A DNA stretch of 64,000 nucleotides from Zea mays. Its lineage: Eukaryota > Streptophyta > Magnoliopsida > Poales > Poaceae. The stretch is from assembly GCF_902167145.1 (NCBI RefSeq), contig NC_050104.1, positions 3,658,001 through 3,722,000 on the forward strand, in the 5' to 3' direction. Under the pieces are notes generated by a model. It was not told the DNA's origin. It made no database searches and worked only from the letters and a program-made list of their open reading frames with translations. The translations under genes and the position numbers were made by a program. Position 1 is the stretch's first letter, and every line of letters begins with the position of its first letter. Below are positions 22,183 to 33,177 of the stretch, in pieces.

Positions 22183-24027
22183 CCTGAGTTTGGTTGGGTC
22201 AAACCGGGGACTGAGTCTCATGTTTGTTGTGTGTGCAATGGTTGTTATGTTGGTGACACGGCTTAGTATGTAGGCGTCAAGAAGCTTCGTTCTTCTTACT
22301 CTAGTACTTTACCAAGTTGGTATAGCGCTACACAGGCAAATGTTTAGTAGAGAGCAATGATAGTGCCCATGTGCATGAGTTGTAGCAATTAGCGTCTGGT
22401 GGTGAATTTGTTGAAGGGGACCCAATCCAACTAGAGAGAAACCAGAAGGTGTCATTGAGCTGTTGCTGTTGGAGCCTAGCCGTAGCAGTTGAAGACTACG
22501 GCTAAATGTCTTGGTATAATTACCATTATATTATTACACAAATCCTTAATACCTCATTTGCTGCATTTCTTATCCCCACAAATATGACCCTATCATTCCA
22601 ATACAGATACAGTACATTTCCAGTTCTGACAATTACAACAGAAGCAGTAAACATGCTAGCGTCATTCAGTTCAGAGGTTACTTAACAACAAACAACCCAA
22701 GTAAAACTTAGAAAGAGAGAAAAAAAAAGGTGAGAGCAACATAGTGGAACAAGGAAATACTAGCAGATACTCGATTCCAAGCTACCCTGCTGTCTGCCAT
22801 CCTTCCAAAGCAAAGACATCTTCCGGCAGATGGCCTACGGACTAGGTCAACCACAATTATCGGTCTTTAATTGATAGAAAAAAGTCTACATCATCAACAA
22901 TAAACGCCCGTCTCATAATGTCATCTTAGAAGGAGTACCTGCATGGGACCAATGGAATGTTTCAGATTACAGAAATTTCTAACATGTGGTGGTTTTCATG
23001 GTTGGCACATGGAAATACCTGGAAGGCGTGGTTTTTTTTTTTTTTTTTTGAGTGGCATGTTCTTTGACGTATACAACAGCTCTGCGTCGACCATGAGGTC
23101 CCGTTGATTCAACTGAGAACAAGTAAAGGTTTAACATGTTACCAGCTTTAGGGCCCGTTCGGCACAATCGGATTCAGTCTCACACGAGGTCCCGTTGAGC
23201 AACCTGACAGTATGCATTATTAGCAGCTTGTTTGACAGTAAATATTTATCTACATGCATGGAAGGGCACAAGGCAACAACAAACACTGTGTTCAGGTCGT
23301 CAATGATGTGCTCTGCATACTTCCTATGTCCAAATGTTTTCAAAGGCTGCAGCAACACGAACAGGAGGGCACGAAAAAGCAGTTTTCAGGCCATTAGAGT
23401 GCTAGCCATGGTGAACTCAATGCAGAACAAGATTCATGTAACAACACTAAAATAATTAGTAATAGACGATAAATAGGTGTGAAAAATAATATTTTATGGT
23501 TGCGGTGGGTACACGGGGAGAATTTAGAAGAAACCGCTGCAGGAAGGAGAAAAGTAAGGGGTGGAATCTAGAGGTGAGGTGGCTTCATAGTGCGGTATTG
23601 GGAGAAAATTTTGGGGGAGAGCGTTGCAGAATATCTCAGGAGTTCGAGATTTCGAGACAGACCAAGTTTCATTCTAGTAGTGTCCACGTAGATGGTAACC
23701 TGGTGCTACTGTGGCAACGAGAGAGAGGTGGTGGTGACGGTTGCAGTGGCTGGCGATGTGACAACGATCGTGGTGGCCTGGAGGTTGACTAGGGGGTGAT
23801 GCGGCAGGTGGCGTCGACCGAGGGGAAGGCTTGGGAGGGGAACACTGCTGCCGGTGGTAGTGCTGCAGCAGCAGAGTGACATCTCTCGCGGCGGGATTGA
23901 GATCCTCCGCAGTCGCAGCTGCCACGTGAATCTGATGGCTGGCTGGACCCACGCGCAGCAACAATGGCTTCGGCAGTCGACTGTCGAGGATTATGATCCT
24001 CGCGGCGGCCGCACGAGGTTTTGGAGA
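22183..24027. other. Intergenic, no confident gene
   Basis: Mostly AT-rich with a long poly-T run at 23032-23050. On the minus strand a stretch at 23131-23358 stays open and could be an old exon, and a short possible terminal exon lies near 22930, but no family was recognised. A hAT-like end motif (GGGCCCGTTCGGC) occurs near 23152. The part from 23680 is more GC-rich without a convincing frame. Confidence 0.5.
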
Positions 24028-24197
24028 GTTATTCGTGATTATGATCATCTCGTCGCGCGGCTTCGCCTGTTTGGTATCCTGCAGCTCGTCATCGCCAGAT
24101 TGGTATTGCCGCCGTGCACCACTCGCCCGATTGGGTTCGTTTTCATCTAATGGACTTCTTAGCTTTCAAACTTTATACGACTGACTAATTTGCCCTT

Positions 24198-24759
24198 TTG
24201 GGGTTGCTCCGACGAGGAGGGTGCGGACGACGTCGTCCGCCCCAACGAGTTCACGGCGGTCGCGGTCGTGTAGGCCTGCGGGCTGGCCAGGGACGAGCAG
24301 CTGGCGAGGATGGTGCACGGCTACCTCGTGGCAGGTGGCTTCTGCGGCGACCCGTTTGTGCTCAGCTCATTGGTCAACATGTACGCCAAGGTTGGGGATG
24401 TGGCGAGCGCGCGGAGGCTGCTCCTGGAATTACCCTGCAGGGATGTTGTTTCTTGGACGACCATCGTATCAGGGTGCGTGCTCAATGCTATGCTCAAAGA
24501 GGCCCTCGGGGTTTTCCTCATGATGCTGGAGGACGACGTCCTCCCCAACAACGTCACAATATCAGCTTGCAGTCACTCTGGTTTGATTTCAGAAGGTCAC
24601 AAGTGCTTTGAAAGCATGGGAAGAGACCACGGCATTGAACCTAGCATGGATCACTATGCCTGCGTAGTTGATCAGCTTGGAAGGTCTGGGAGGTTTGCAG
24701 AGGCTGAGCAATTCATCAGGGACATGCATGCCCGTCCTGAAATTATGCTGTGTGCTTAG
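24198..24759 (+). pseudogene. PPR protein fragment (plus copy)
   Basis: The translation shows pentatricopeptide-repeat motifs of the PLS type (FVLSSLVNMYAKVGD, RDVVSWTTIVSG, then an ACSHSGLISEG and YACVVDQLGRSGR block). Such proteins bind organellar RNA and help edit or process it. An in-frame TAG occurs near 24268-24270, a small gap occurs near 24557 where the frame must shift, and the N-terminal half is missing. It ends at a stop at 24757-24759, without the E or DYW tail. It is a decayed fragment. Confidence 0.8.
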
Positions 24760-25215
24760 CAAGTTGATTTTTGGCCTCAATTTGGATCCCGATTAACACA
24801 CTGAGTGTTAATTGACCTTTGTACCGCTGATAAGATAACTCGGTGTGGAAATGTAGAGAAGTCTTAATGATGTTACTGACACACTAATACATGAGTTTGT
24901 TTAAATCTATCTGATTTTCACCCATAAATTTATTGGATGTTCACACTAAGACGGTCAGACCTATGTTTTGTCGATATGATTCTCTCCTAAATATCAATTA
25001 AAGATAACTCAACATCATGATACATCGTAGAAGGGGGAAATCCATGAAGCAAATTGACAGCACAAGTGAAATACAGAAAAATTCTCATTGCAATCAGCTT
25101 TATTGTTTCTACCACATGAATATTTTCCATACTGGCTAGATCACTCAACAATCACAAGTATAAGATAACAACCTTTTTCGTGTAGCATGATACAATTATC
25201 TGCCATTTGTTCTTT
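24760..25215. other. Spacer between PPR and IspF fragments
   Basis: AT-rich. The part nearest 25215 would be the 3' untranslated region of the IspF fragment on the minus strand. Nothing else recognised. Confidence 0.5.
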
Positions 25216-25458
25216 CTACTTTCGCATCAGGAGAACTACAGTATGAGCAGCTATGCTCCTGTTCTCCCCTAGACTGTCAACTTTCTCGTGCGTCTTGGCC
25301 TTGAGATTGACCACAGATGGATCTGCCCCAAGTAGGTCGCACAAATTCGATCGGATTGTCTCCTTGAACGAGCTAATTTTTGGTTTTTGCAAGATCAGCG
25401 TAGCATCAAGGTTGCCCAGCTCGTAGCCTACTTCATGCATCAATTTCACATGAAATGA
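25216..25458 (-). pseudogene. IspF (MEcPP synthase) C-terminal exon fragment
   Basis: The 80-odd residue minus-strand translation matches the C-terminal third of 2-C-methyl-D-erythritol 2,4-cyclodiphosphate synthase, the plastid MEP-pathway enzyme that cyclises CDP-ME-2-phosphate. Diagnostic segments are LGNLDATLILQKPK, LLGADPSVVNLKAKTHEK and VDSLGENRSIAAHTVVLL, ending at the natural terminus (MRK, stop). The N-terminal part with the zinc-binding Asp/His residues is absent. The sequence before the first matching codon lacks a clear AG acceptor. It therefore looks like a displaced last exon, wedged between two inverted PPR copies. An unusual distant upstream exon cannot be excluded. Confidence 0.8.
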
Positions 25459-25629
25459 CATGACAATCCTAGGAGCTTAAAGTGGTGTATATTGAGACTT
25501 CAGACACTTTAATGCTAAAATAGAAGCAATTGTTTTCTGCAAGAGAGAACATCCATGCTCGTTGTCCTTTTCCTCGTACGGTTTGGTGGTTGGAATCTGA
25601 TGGCGATGTGTCCATGTGTGACAGGTGTT

Positions 25630-25966
25630 CGACACGTACCTCGGCGAGGCACGGGCGGCTCTCGCTGCGGCCACGCAGGACACCGACGACGCGGCGGCGG
25701 CGGCGCTCGTCCCTGGCCAGCCCGCAGGCCTGCACGACCGCGGCCGCCGTGAACTCGATGGGGCGGACGACGTCGTCCGCACCCTCCTCGTCGGAGCAAC
25801 CCCAAGCCAGCATGTCGAGGAAGGCGCGAAGGGCGTCCAGGGGAGCACCGAGGCGACAGTGCGCGGAGATGAGGGGGGCGTAGGTCGCCGCGTCGCGGCG
25901 GGGCATTTCGTCGAGCAAACGGAGCGCGCGGGAGTTCGCTGCGGCGAGGCGAAAAGGAAAGGGCAA
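25630..25966 (-). pseudogene. PPR protein fragment (minus copy)
   Basis: The minus-strand frame begins near 25966 with PPR motifs (ALRLLDEMPRRDAATYAPLISAHCRLG, then DALRAFLDML) and includes the AACGLARDE-type block shared with the plus copy. It then diverges into Arg-rich sequence at about 25712 and loses the family. It is the more complete N-terminal copy. The AT-rich flank beyond 25967 is also shared with the other arm. Confidence 0.78.
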
Positions 25967-26133
25967 ATTAGTCAGCCGTATGAAATTTGAAAGCTAAGAA
26001 GCCTATTAGATGAAAACGAACCCAATCGGGCGAGTGGTGCACGACGGCAATACCAATCTGGCGATGACGAGCTGCGGGATACCAAACAGGCGAAGCCCGC
26101 GCGACGAGATGATCATAATCACAAATAACTCAG

Positions 26134-27053
26134 GTTTTGGATGGCATTTGTACATTTAGAAAACATATTTGTCCCAAGCGCTATTTAGATCGCTTTCTGC
26201 TCTCAAATTTTCATTTAGGTTGTATCTAACAAAGACCTTTAAGGCTAGTGTAGAAACTCGAATCCTCTTTATGGTTAAGGAGAAATTAGTTTATTTTCAC
26301 CTTATTCTCCTCCAATTCCTAAGTGGAATGAGTTTCCAATCCAACACTTAAAAAATATTGAACTCTATATTTAGGCGATATTTTCCTCCTCTATCACTCT
26401 ATATTTAGGCGATATTTTCCTCCTCTATCTTTCCAACAATATCCTCTAAACGATAGTCTAAATATAAAAACGTTCCTTCGTCCTTTATATATAGATTCTC
26501 TCTTCTCCTCTATATCCATTTTAATAATTTAAAAATAGATTTAGCAAAACTAAAATATGTTGAGAGTATGAAAAATAAGTACATACAAAAAAAAGTAAAT
26601 ATGACTCTAATTTATGTATATAAGATAAGATATAGAAGACGCTACTAAAAAGAATGAAAATATAGAGATGAGAATCTTTAAGAAAAAGTGTAAAACACGG
26701 ATATAGAGAATGATGCAAAAGGTGGCCTTATCTCGACGACTTTCGTCGAGATTAACGGCACACCCACTTAGCAGCGACTGGCACAAGTCGTCGACTGAAC
26801 CGGTGGTCGCAACAGCTACAGTGATGCCAATCTCTTCTCTTCTCTACTACTATAAAGCAGCAGTTTTGACGGTTGTCCTGCGTCACACGTGAAATACGTA
26901 GGTCTATTCCTCTCTACCTACCGGTGGGTTGTAACCCTATAGATAAGCCATGAAACCCACATATGCCCCTATTGCTGGGGCTTTACCTCGGATGGGTTGT
27001 GAGAACCACCTAAGCACAACATGATAGGAAGTCGTACCCAGCGCAATGCTGTT
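26134..27053. other. Intergenic, possible Helitron 5' end
   Basis: AT-rich, no gene recognised. TCTCTACTACTATA at 26841-26854 fits the published maize Helitron 5' consensus TCTMTAYTAMYHNW, but no partner 3' end was located, so the call is tentative. Confidence 0.35.
26363..26429. repeat. 34-bp tandem duplication
   Basis: Two nearly identical units beginning CTCTATATTTAGGCGATATT lie head to tail. Confidence 0.9.
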
Positions 27054-27123
27054 TCATAGTACCATCCCGCTAGGTAAAGGTGAACACTCTCTCATAGTAC
27101 TATCCCGTTAGGTAAAGGTGAAC
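27054..27123. repeat. 32-bp direct repeat, 38-bp period
   Basis: Two copies of TCATAGTACCATCCCGCTAG plus GTAAAGGTGAAC differ at two positions and are separated by six bases. Confidence 0.9.
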
Positions 27124-27199
27124 GAGCAACCGATCGAGCTATAAAAAAGGTCATACTCGTTTTCAACTTATATCCTTTTTTGGCTAAGATAAAGTGTAA

Positions 27200-28108
27200 T
27201 AGTTATTCTTGTGTGTCGTAACACATGGATATTATACTAGCCACAAGTAAAATGGAAAGACGAGAAGCAAGCATAGTCCTAATCCGTTTATATACAATTT
27301 TTTATTAAACTGTTATCCGTGTATATATATATTATTAAATAATTATTTTTAGTGTAGACCTATATACATAAAAGTTTTATTTTATAATTATTAATATTTA
27401 AAGAATAAAGAATGTTTTCCTGTCTTCTATTTATGATTTTTCTATTTTTATCTACTTGTAATTCTATTAGAAATTCTTCCTTGTAATCCTATTAGGACCC
27501 TATAGTGTAACCAGCTAGAAGACTTGCCTCCTAGACTGTATAAAATAGAAGTGGGCTTCCCATCAAGAACACAACACATCAAAATCCAACGCAAGATAAT
27601 AGGTCTGGCCAGATATATGATATTACGCTCTTCAACGGTTTGAACTAGTATAAATTGTTGTCTATATGTTCACCATCAAGTCTAGCCTACATTGAAGCCA
27701 CCCAATTCCTACTCTAGATAACCATGTAGCATGATTGCCGATCATCATACATCGACAGTTGGCACAATAGGTAGTGATTTTCGGCGAAAGGACGGACAAA
27801 AGCTTGATAGACCTCAATATATACATCACGTTTTTGGGGTTCAAATTTTGTATTTGCTTGTTGGATATATACAACGAGCTTCTTTACCAAACTACATGGT
27901 CGCTTCGTGGAAACCACAAAGAACGAAGTACCCCTAGCTTTTCTCAAGACACGATGTACGAGTTCGTCAAGAACTTCAATGAATTTTCAATCTCCAACTT
28001 CGAACTAGATAGACAATCAACTCAATCTACATGAGTCCTAGTCAGATACAACCAAGCTTTTCGAGTCGGCTTCCCAGCTGTCGAACAAATATCATGTCAT
28101 CTCTTGTT
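27200..28108 (+). other. Possible degenerate gypsy LTR end and internal start
   Basis: A CATCGACA end at 27757 is followed by GTTGGCACAATAGGTAG, resembling the LTR-end and primer-site arrangement of the Huck-like elements. The upstream part has a promoter-like ACTGTATAAAAT near 27535. No 5' LTR border or gag was identified. Confidence 0.3.
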
Positions 28109-28113
28109 CCATA

Positions 28114-29377
28114 TGAAAGTCGCCTAGAGGGGGTGAATAGGCGAAACATGAAATTTATAAACTTTGAACACGCACTACGCCCGAGGTTAGGGTTAGAAAT
28201 AAATTCGGAGTGCGGAAGAGATTATTTCTCTTGCTATGAGTTGCTCAATCAATGCGGATAACTTTGGAAGCAAACTCAAAACGATGTGAGCAAGAGAACT
28301 TTAGAGAGAGAGGAGAGGGAAGAAACAAATCGAGTGAAGATCAACACAAGTGAACACGGTGATTTATTTCCCGAGGTTCGGTTCCAAAGAACCTAGTCTC
28401 CATTGAGGAGGCCACAAAGGCCGGGTCAATTCCAATTCTTTCCCTCTCTCAATCGGTCACTTAGACTGGTTGGGTACTTCTTCTTAATCACACGGGTCAC
28501 TAAGACCCCGCAAGGATCACCACACAATTAGGTGTCCCTTGCTAGCTTTACAAAGCACTTAGAAGAATTAGAGTGAGAAGAAGAAACCAATCCAAGCAAC
28601 AAGAGCAACAAAAGAAACACAAATGATCCTCTCTCAAGTCACTAAGCACTTGATTTGATTTTGGGAACTTGGAGGGAATTGAATGCTTTGATTGTGTCTT
28701 TGGACTGTATTCTTTGCTCTTGTATTGAATGAGATGTGTGGGAGGCTTGGATGGCTTGAATGGAGGTGGTTGGAGGGTATTTATAGCCTCCAACCACTTC
28801 CTAGTTGTTGGCTGACTTTGCTATCGATGAGCACACTGGACAATCCGGTGGTGCACCGGACACTGCACTGTTCATTGTCCGGTGCATGCCACATCAGCCG
28901 ACCATTGGGGTTTGGAGCTATTGACCGTTGAAGTTCTTTGTCCTCTTGCGGCACCGGACAGTCCGGTGGCACACCGGACAATCCGGTGCGTTCTAACTTT
29001 GCAGACTGGCTCTGACTTCTGACGGTCAGACTGTACTGCAGTCGATCGTTGGCGAAGTTGATCGTTGCTTCGTTGGCGCACCGGACAGTCCGGTGAATTT
29101 TAGTGGAGTGGCTCTGTGAAAACTCGAGAGTGGCTAGTTCGCGAGGTCCCTCGGCCTGGGCACCGGACAGTGTCTGGTGTGCCACTGGCTGCACCATTTT
29201 CTGTTTTTGCTCCAGACTTTGTAGAGTTCCCTAACTCACTTTCTTTGTTGGTTTATGTTGAACTTTATGCACCTAAGATAAATGACAACTAGACAAACTA
29301 GTTAGTCCATATGGTTTGTGATGGGTGTCAAACACCAAAATCGATTATAGGAAATGGTTAAGCCCATTTCCCTTTCA
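28114..29377 (-). mobile_element. Solo LTR of a Ji/Opie-like Sirevirus
   Basis: A 1264-bp LTR in minus orientation (reading TGAAAGGGAAATGGG from 29377 to GGCGACTTTCA at 28114) has exact 5-bp target duplications CCATA at 28109-28113 and 29378-29382. No internal retroelement sequence adjoins it. It therefore arose by recombination between the two LTRs of a former full element. It contains several CACCGGAC/GTCCGGTG palindromes and a TATA box. Confidence 0.93.
28778..28786 (-). promoter_or_regulatory. Solo LTR TATA box
   Basis: The minus strand reads CTATAAATA downstream of the palindrome cluster, the same layout as in the other Sirevirus LTRs. Confidence 0.6.
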
Positions 29378-29502
29378 CCATATAATTTGCACTTCAAACT
29401 ATGCTCCCTACTACATATACTTTTTAATAGTATATTGTGTTTCTTGTATTTAACATATAGCTTTTTCATATTGATACATATCTTTTATAAGCTATTAGTT
29501 TG

Positions 29503-29745
29503 GGCGTCAACTACTGGCCAAGCGGGAATAAGGTGCAAGCGTGAAAGCGTGCGATGTGAGCCTTTAGATGAAGATCCAACTGTAGAGGGATCTTTTGCAC
29601 TTAAATCCCCCCGCAGTGTACGAGCCTTCACGAAAACCACCCTGCTTTTACCCACTGTAGCACCTCATGTTTGCCATCCTACCGCCGCCTTGAAATGCCC
29701 TAGCCTAGACGCCATCATAGCCCCTGACATGCCCTTGCACGTAGG
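29503..29745 (+). repeat. Left terminal inverted repeat of MULE
   Basis: Matches the reverse complement of the right end with scattered substitutions. The inner limit is approximate. Confidence 0.85.
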
Positions 29746-30041
29746 TGTGGCTGCTCCTTCTACAGGACACGACATGGACATGCATGGACCGCAGAATCAG
29801 TTGAGGGCGACCGCTCGATGCTGGGCACAGACGTAGATCAGTACGCGAAGCAACATGCCACGGTACCAGATGAATCTTCTCTGATGCTTTTTCTCCCGCA
29901 TGAAATAATTTCTATTGAAGAAGTAGATGCTTGTGGGCTCCTAGATATAATTTTTCAAGCTAAATCATCACCAATTCGATAAGAAGATGTTATGGAGAAA
30001 GGTAGCTACTGACATATATTTATGTATTTTCGAGTTAACAT

Positions 30042-31585
30042 ATGTCATATATTTATTCACTCGACGTGTATCATTCATTAGGTGAGAATACAGATGTAGA
30101 TGACCATCAAACATTTATGACGCCGACAAAGAAAAAACATGTGATCAAGGTGACGTATTATCCTATCAACATGTACATATACCATTTATCCATTATGTTA
30201 TTTGATGATGTCCAAGCTGCTCATAAATTTTACAAAGTCTATGCACATGATGCCGGTTTTTCAGTTCATACCGGACAACATAGATGTGATGACAATGGAG
30301 TAATTAGATGGAAGCGGTTCCTATGTGCAAGGGCAGGTTACAAAACAAATGATTCTTCCAAGAAGATGCACAGAACTAGAGGGACAAGATGTGGTTGTGG
30401 AGCTTATATTTATATTAAGCGCAACAATGAGGGGAAGTATGAAATTGCAGCACTAAATGAGGGACACAACCATGCATTTGTGACACCTAGCAAACACCAT
30501 TTGCTTCGATCCAACCGTTATGTTAGTGAGAAGGCGAAGACAACTCTTTTCAACTATCATAAAGCAAGCATTGGAACATCACAAGCATACAAGCTCCTTC
30601 AGGTGGGTGCGGGGGGTTTGAGTATGTTGGTTGCACAACAAAAGACTTGCAAAACTACTATTGTGATTTCAGGCACAAAATAAAATATGCAGATGCCCAC
30701 ATGTTTATTGATAATTTCTATGCACTAAAGGAATTGGACCCCAATTTTTGCTTTGAATATGAAGTGATTGATGGTCGATTGTTTCAAGTGTTTTGGGCTG
30801 ATACAACTAGCAGAGAGAACTACATGCATTTCGGTGATATATTGTCTTTTGATACTACTTACAACACAAATCAGTATGATATGAAATTTGCACCTTTCAC
30901 TGGGGTCAACCATCATATGAAGAAGTTGCCTGAGAAAACTGATGCTCATGTTCATGCATGTATGTTATTTGAGTCAATAGGAATACCATGTCATCATATT
31001 ATACGTGTGTTCAGAGGTGCAAGGATAAGTGAATTACCCATTCAATACATCACAAATAGATGGACAAAAAATTGTAAAAGGTAAATTTTATTCATATATT
31101 TTTAGATCAACATATATTCTTACCACTTAGATTCGATTCTTCTTAATTTCAGAGAAGAAGCATATGATAGTCAGGGCAACTTGTTATTGGAGAAGTCAAC
31201 ACTGCTAGTTGATGTTATGAGAAGGAAGATGTCAACCACCCATAATAAATTTGAAGATATTTTTCAAATGGCGAAGACATCGGAAGAATCGATGGATATT
31301 TTTATACAGAATTTGGAATCTTTATCATTGCTGTTTCAGTCGACTCCTCTCACTAGACAAGAAGAACAAGAAAGTTTTATTGGGATATCTATTCCACAAA
31401 ACGGGCAAGTCCATCCGCCTAGTGACATTCGCTCAAAAGGGAAATGCAAGAGAATACTAGGGCATGCTGACAAAAATAAAAGGCACCCAAATTCTGGTTC
31501 ACGTAAATGTACATCATGTAGGGTTGTTGGGCCTGATAGGCGGAATTTTCCAAAGAAAGATGCACACAATGTTGAAGGGACCTAA
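30042..31585 (+). pseudogene. FAR1/FHY3-related MULE transposase, internally deleted
   Basis: The first segment (30042-30683) contains the FAR1 DNA-binding domain with its Cys/His pattern (FYKVYAHDAGFSV, CGCGAYIYIK, NEGHNHAFVTP). The frame shifts near the G-run at 30609-30615. The transposase core then continues (CDFRHKIKYADAHMFID) to the first catalytic Asp (DILSFDTTYNTNQY) and FAPFTGVNHH. There it jumps directly to the SWIM zinc finger (about 30940-31015), so the rest of the DDE core is missing. A candidate intron (GT at 31081, AG at 31151-31152) leads to the C-terminal exon, which ends in a degenerate zinc knuckle near 31500 with the last Cys lost. The product would not be catalytic. An upstream exon near 29860-30000 is possible. 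Confidence 0.87.
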
Positions 31586-31839
31586 TTTTGTTTACACTAT
31601 ACATTTTTTGAGTGCCAAATATGTTTCTATATTGATATTTTGTGGTGGTGACATTATTCACAATTGATAACCAGTTATTTAATTGCAGTTTGTTGTCTAA
31701 CATGCCTTGTTGTCTAGAATTATTCTTTTTTTTAAACAATGCATTGGCGTGCGACAGGCGTACATGAGCTAGCATGCTCCCTTGTTCATGTCTCCACGCA
31801 AATAGTAATAGGCGTGCAGTAGTGGGCAGTACTGCAGTG

Positions 31840-32080
31840 TAGGGGCATGCGCGCGTCAATGGCTATGATGGCGTCTAGGCTAGGGCATTTCAAGGCGGCG
31901 GCAGGATGGGGAACAGGAGGTGCTGCGGTGGGTAAAAGCAGGGTGGTTTTCGTGAAGGCTCGTACGCTGCAGGGGGATTTAAGTGCAAAAGATCCCTCTA
32001 CAGTTAGATCTTCATCTGAAGGCTCACGTCGCGCGCTTTCACGCTTGCACCTTATTCCCGCTTGCACAGTAGTCGACGCC
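31840..32080 (-). repeat. Right terminal inverted repeat of MULE
   Basis: Ends GTCGACGCC at 32080, directly before the ATTAGTTTG target duplication. Confidence 0.85.
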
Positions 32081-32109
32081 ATTAGTTTGGCTAAGATAAC
32101 AACTTTAAA

Positions 32110-32236
32110 GGCTTTGTTTGGGAGAAGGGTATTGGAGAGGATTGATGGAGCTAGAATCTCTTACTATTCAATTTTGAATAGTAAGAGATTATAGTCCCTG
32201 CAATCCCCTCCATTTCCCTTGGTCCCAAACAAACCC
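32110..32236. mobile_element. Foldback MITE (Tourist-like)
   Basis: The ends AGGCTTTGTTTGGGA and (reverse complement) AGGGTTTGTTTGGGA pair, and the centre ACTATTCAATTTTGAATAGT is itself palindromic. TAA-like trinucleotides flank it, but the exact target duplication is not certain. Confidence 0.75.
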
Positions 32237-33002
32237 TAAGGAAAACTATAGCAAATGATCACTTCCATATATCAATTATATTGGCTCTAGTTATAATTGC
32301 TAGTAGTGTAAGAAATTTTATGGGCTATTCACTCCCTCTAGCTATTTAGGTTCTTTCACCAAGTTGTAAGGCACCACATTCTACCTCTAAACCTAACAAA
32401 AAGTAGGGATGGACATCATGGACTCAAACGACACAGCAAAAAAGGAAATAGGTTCACTCTAACCTAAAAATCTAGGATGGACACCAACCCATCTCTTAAC
32501 GTCTCAAAATCAACTTGATTGAAACTACCATCTTTTTGTTGGAATCTTGCTTGAAACTACCATCTTGCACAATTGGAATTTAAGCAAAGGATAAATATAA
32601 GGCTATATTTGGAAGAGTTTCACTTAAAGAATTTCAGTTCTATTTCAGCTTCTTCCATTCAAATAGGTTAAACTTTACGAGCTCTATCTTTAAAAAAACT
32701 GAAACGAGAGGTTAGTTTCAAATCCCTCAAAGGGTGCTTAAAAACAATGTTTTTATATCTCTCATCAAATTGCAGGAAAATTAACCACCATATTACGGAT
32801 GGCGGATACACACATAACGCTTCACGGTCCCTTCCCCGCTTCTGATCTTCCCAGTACGAAATTGGCAGCAACAGCTACGTATCGACAAAGCTGTTGAGAA
32901 GAAATGCCATTGGAGGAAGATGGCGAGGACAGCGAACAGGAGATCACCTATCAGATGGATCCAGTGCTGCTACAGTGAGGCGTCCCCGTCGGGCAGGCCT
33001 GC
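32237..33002. other. Intergenic, no gene recognised
   Basis: AT-rich. The final hundred bases become GC-rich just before the P450 homology and may be diverged upstream P450 coding sequence, which I could not align by eye. Confidence 0.5.
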
Positions 33003-33177
33003 ATGCCATACCTGTAGGTCGTCGTGGGGGAGACCATGCGTCTACACCTGGTGGCGCCCGTGCTGCTGCCGCACAAGGCCGTGGAGGATGGGGTGAAGAT
33101 CGGTGGTTACATGGTGCACATTGGCTCGTTGGTCATCTTCAATTTGTGCGAGATCATGCGTGACCCGATGGCGTGGG

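Larger units (their letters stand above)
24028..26133. repeat. Inverted duplication, arms about 24028-24297 and 25713-26133
   Basis: The left arm matches the reverse complement of the right arm at high identity, starting in AT-rich sequence outside the PPR coding part and running into it. The right arm has about 150 bp of PPR coding sequence that is deleted from the left arm (junction near 24200). The 1.4-kb spacer holds more PPR sequence and an IspF fragment. The structure could fold into a long hairpin RNA if transcribed through. Confidence 0.85.
29503..32080 (+). mobile_element. FAR1-type Mutator-like element (MULE) with 9-bp target duplication
   Basis: Terminal inverted repeats of about 240 bp (29503-29745 and 31840-32080) start GGCGTC and are flanked by the exact 9-bp duplication ATTAGTTTG (29494-29502 and 32081-32089), the hallmark of Mutator-like transposition. 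The interior holds a FAR1-related transposase gene. At 2.6 kb it is shorter than autonomous relatives because much of the transposase core is deleted. Confidence 0.93.

Noticed and set aside
22979..23060. Poly-T run as evidence of a processed pseudogene tail
   Set aside because: No coding homology adjoins it and no target duplication was seen.
27054..27123. Start of a CRISPR-like array
   Set aside because: Only two repeat units with a 6-bp gap, in a plant nuclear context.
32894..33163. Separate small gene overlapping the P450 fragment
   Set aside because: The open frame is out of phase with the clear P450 reading and lacks any motif.
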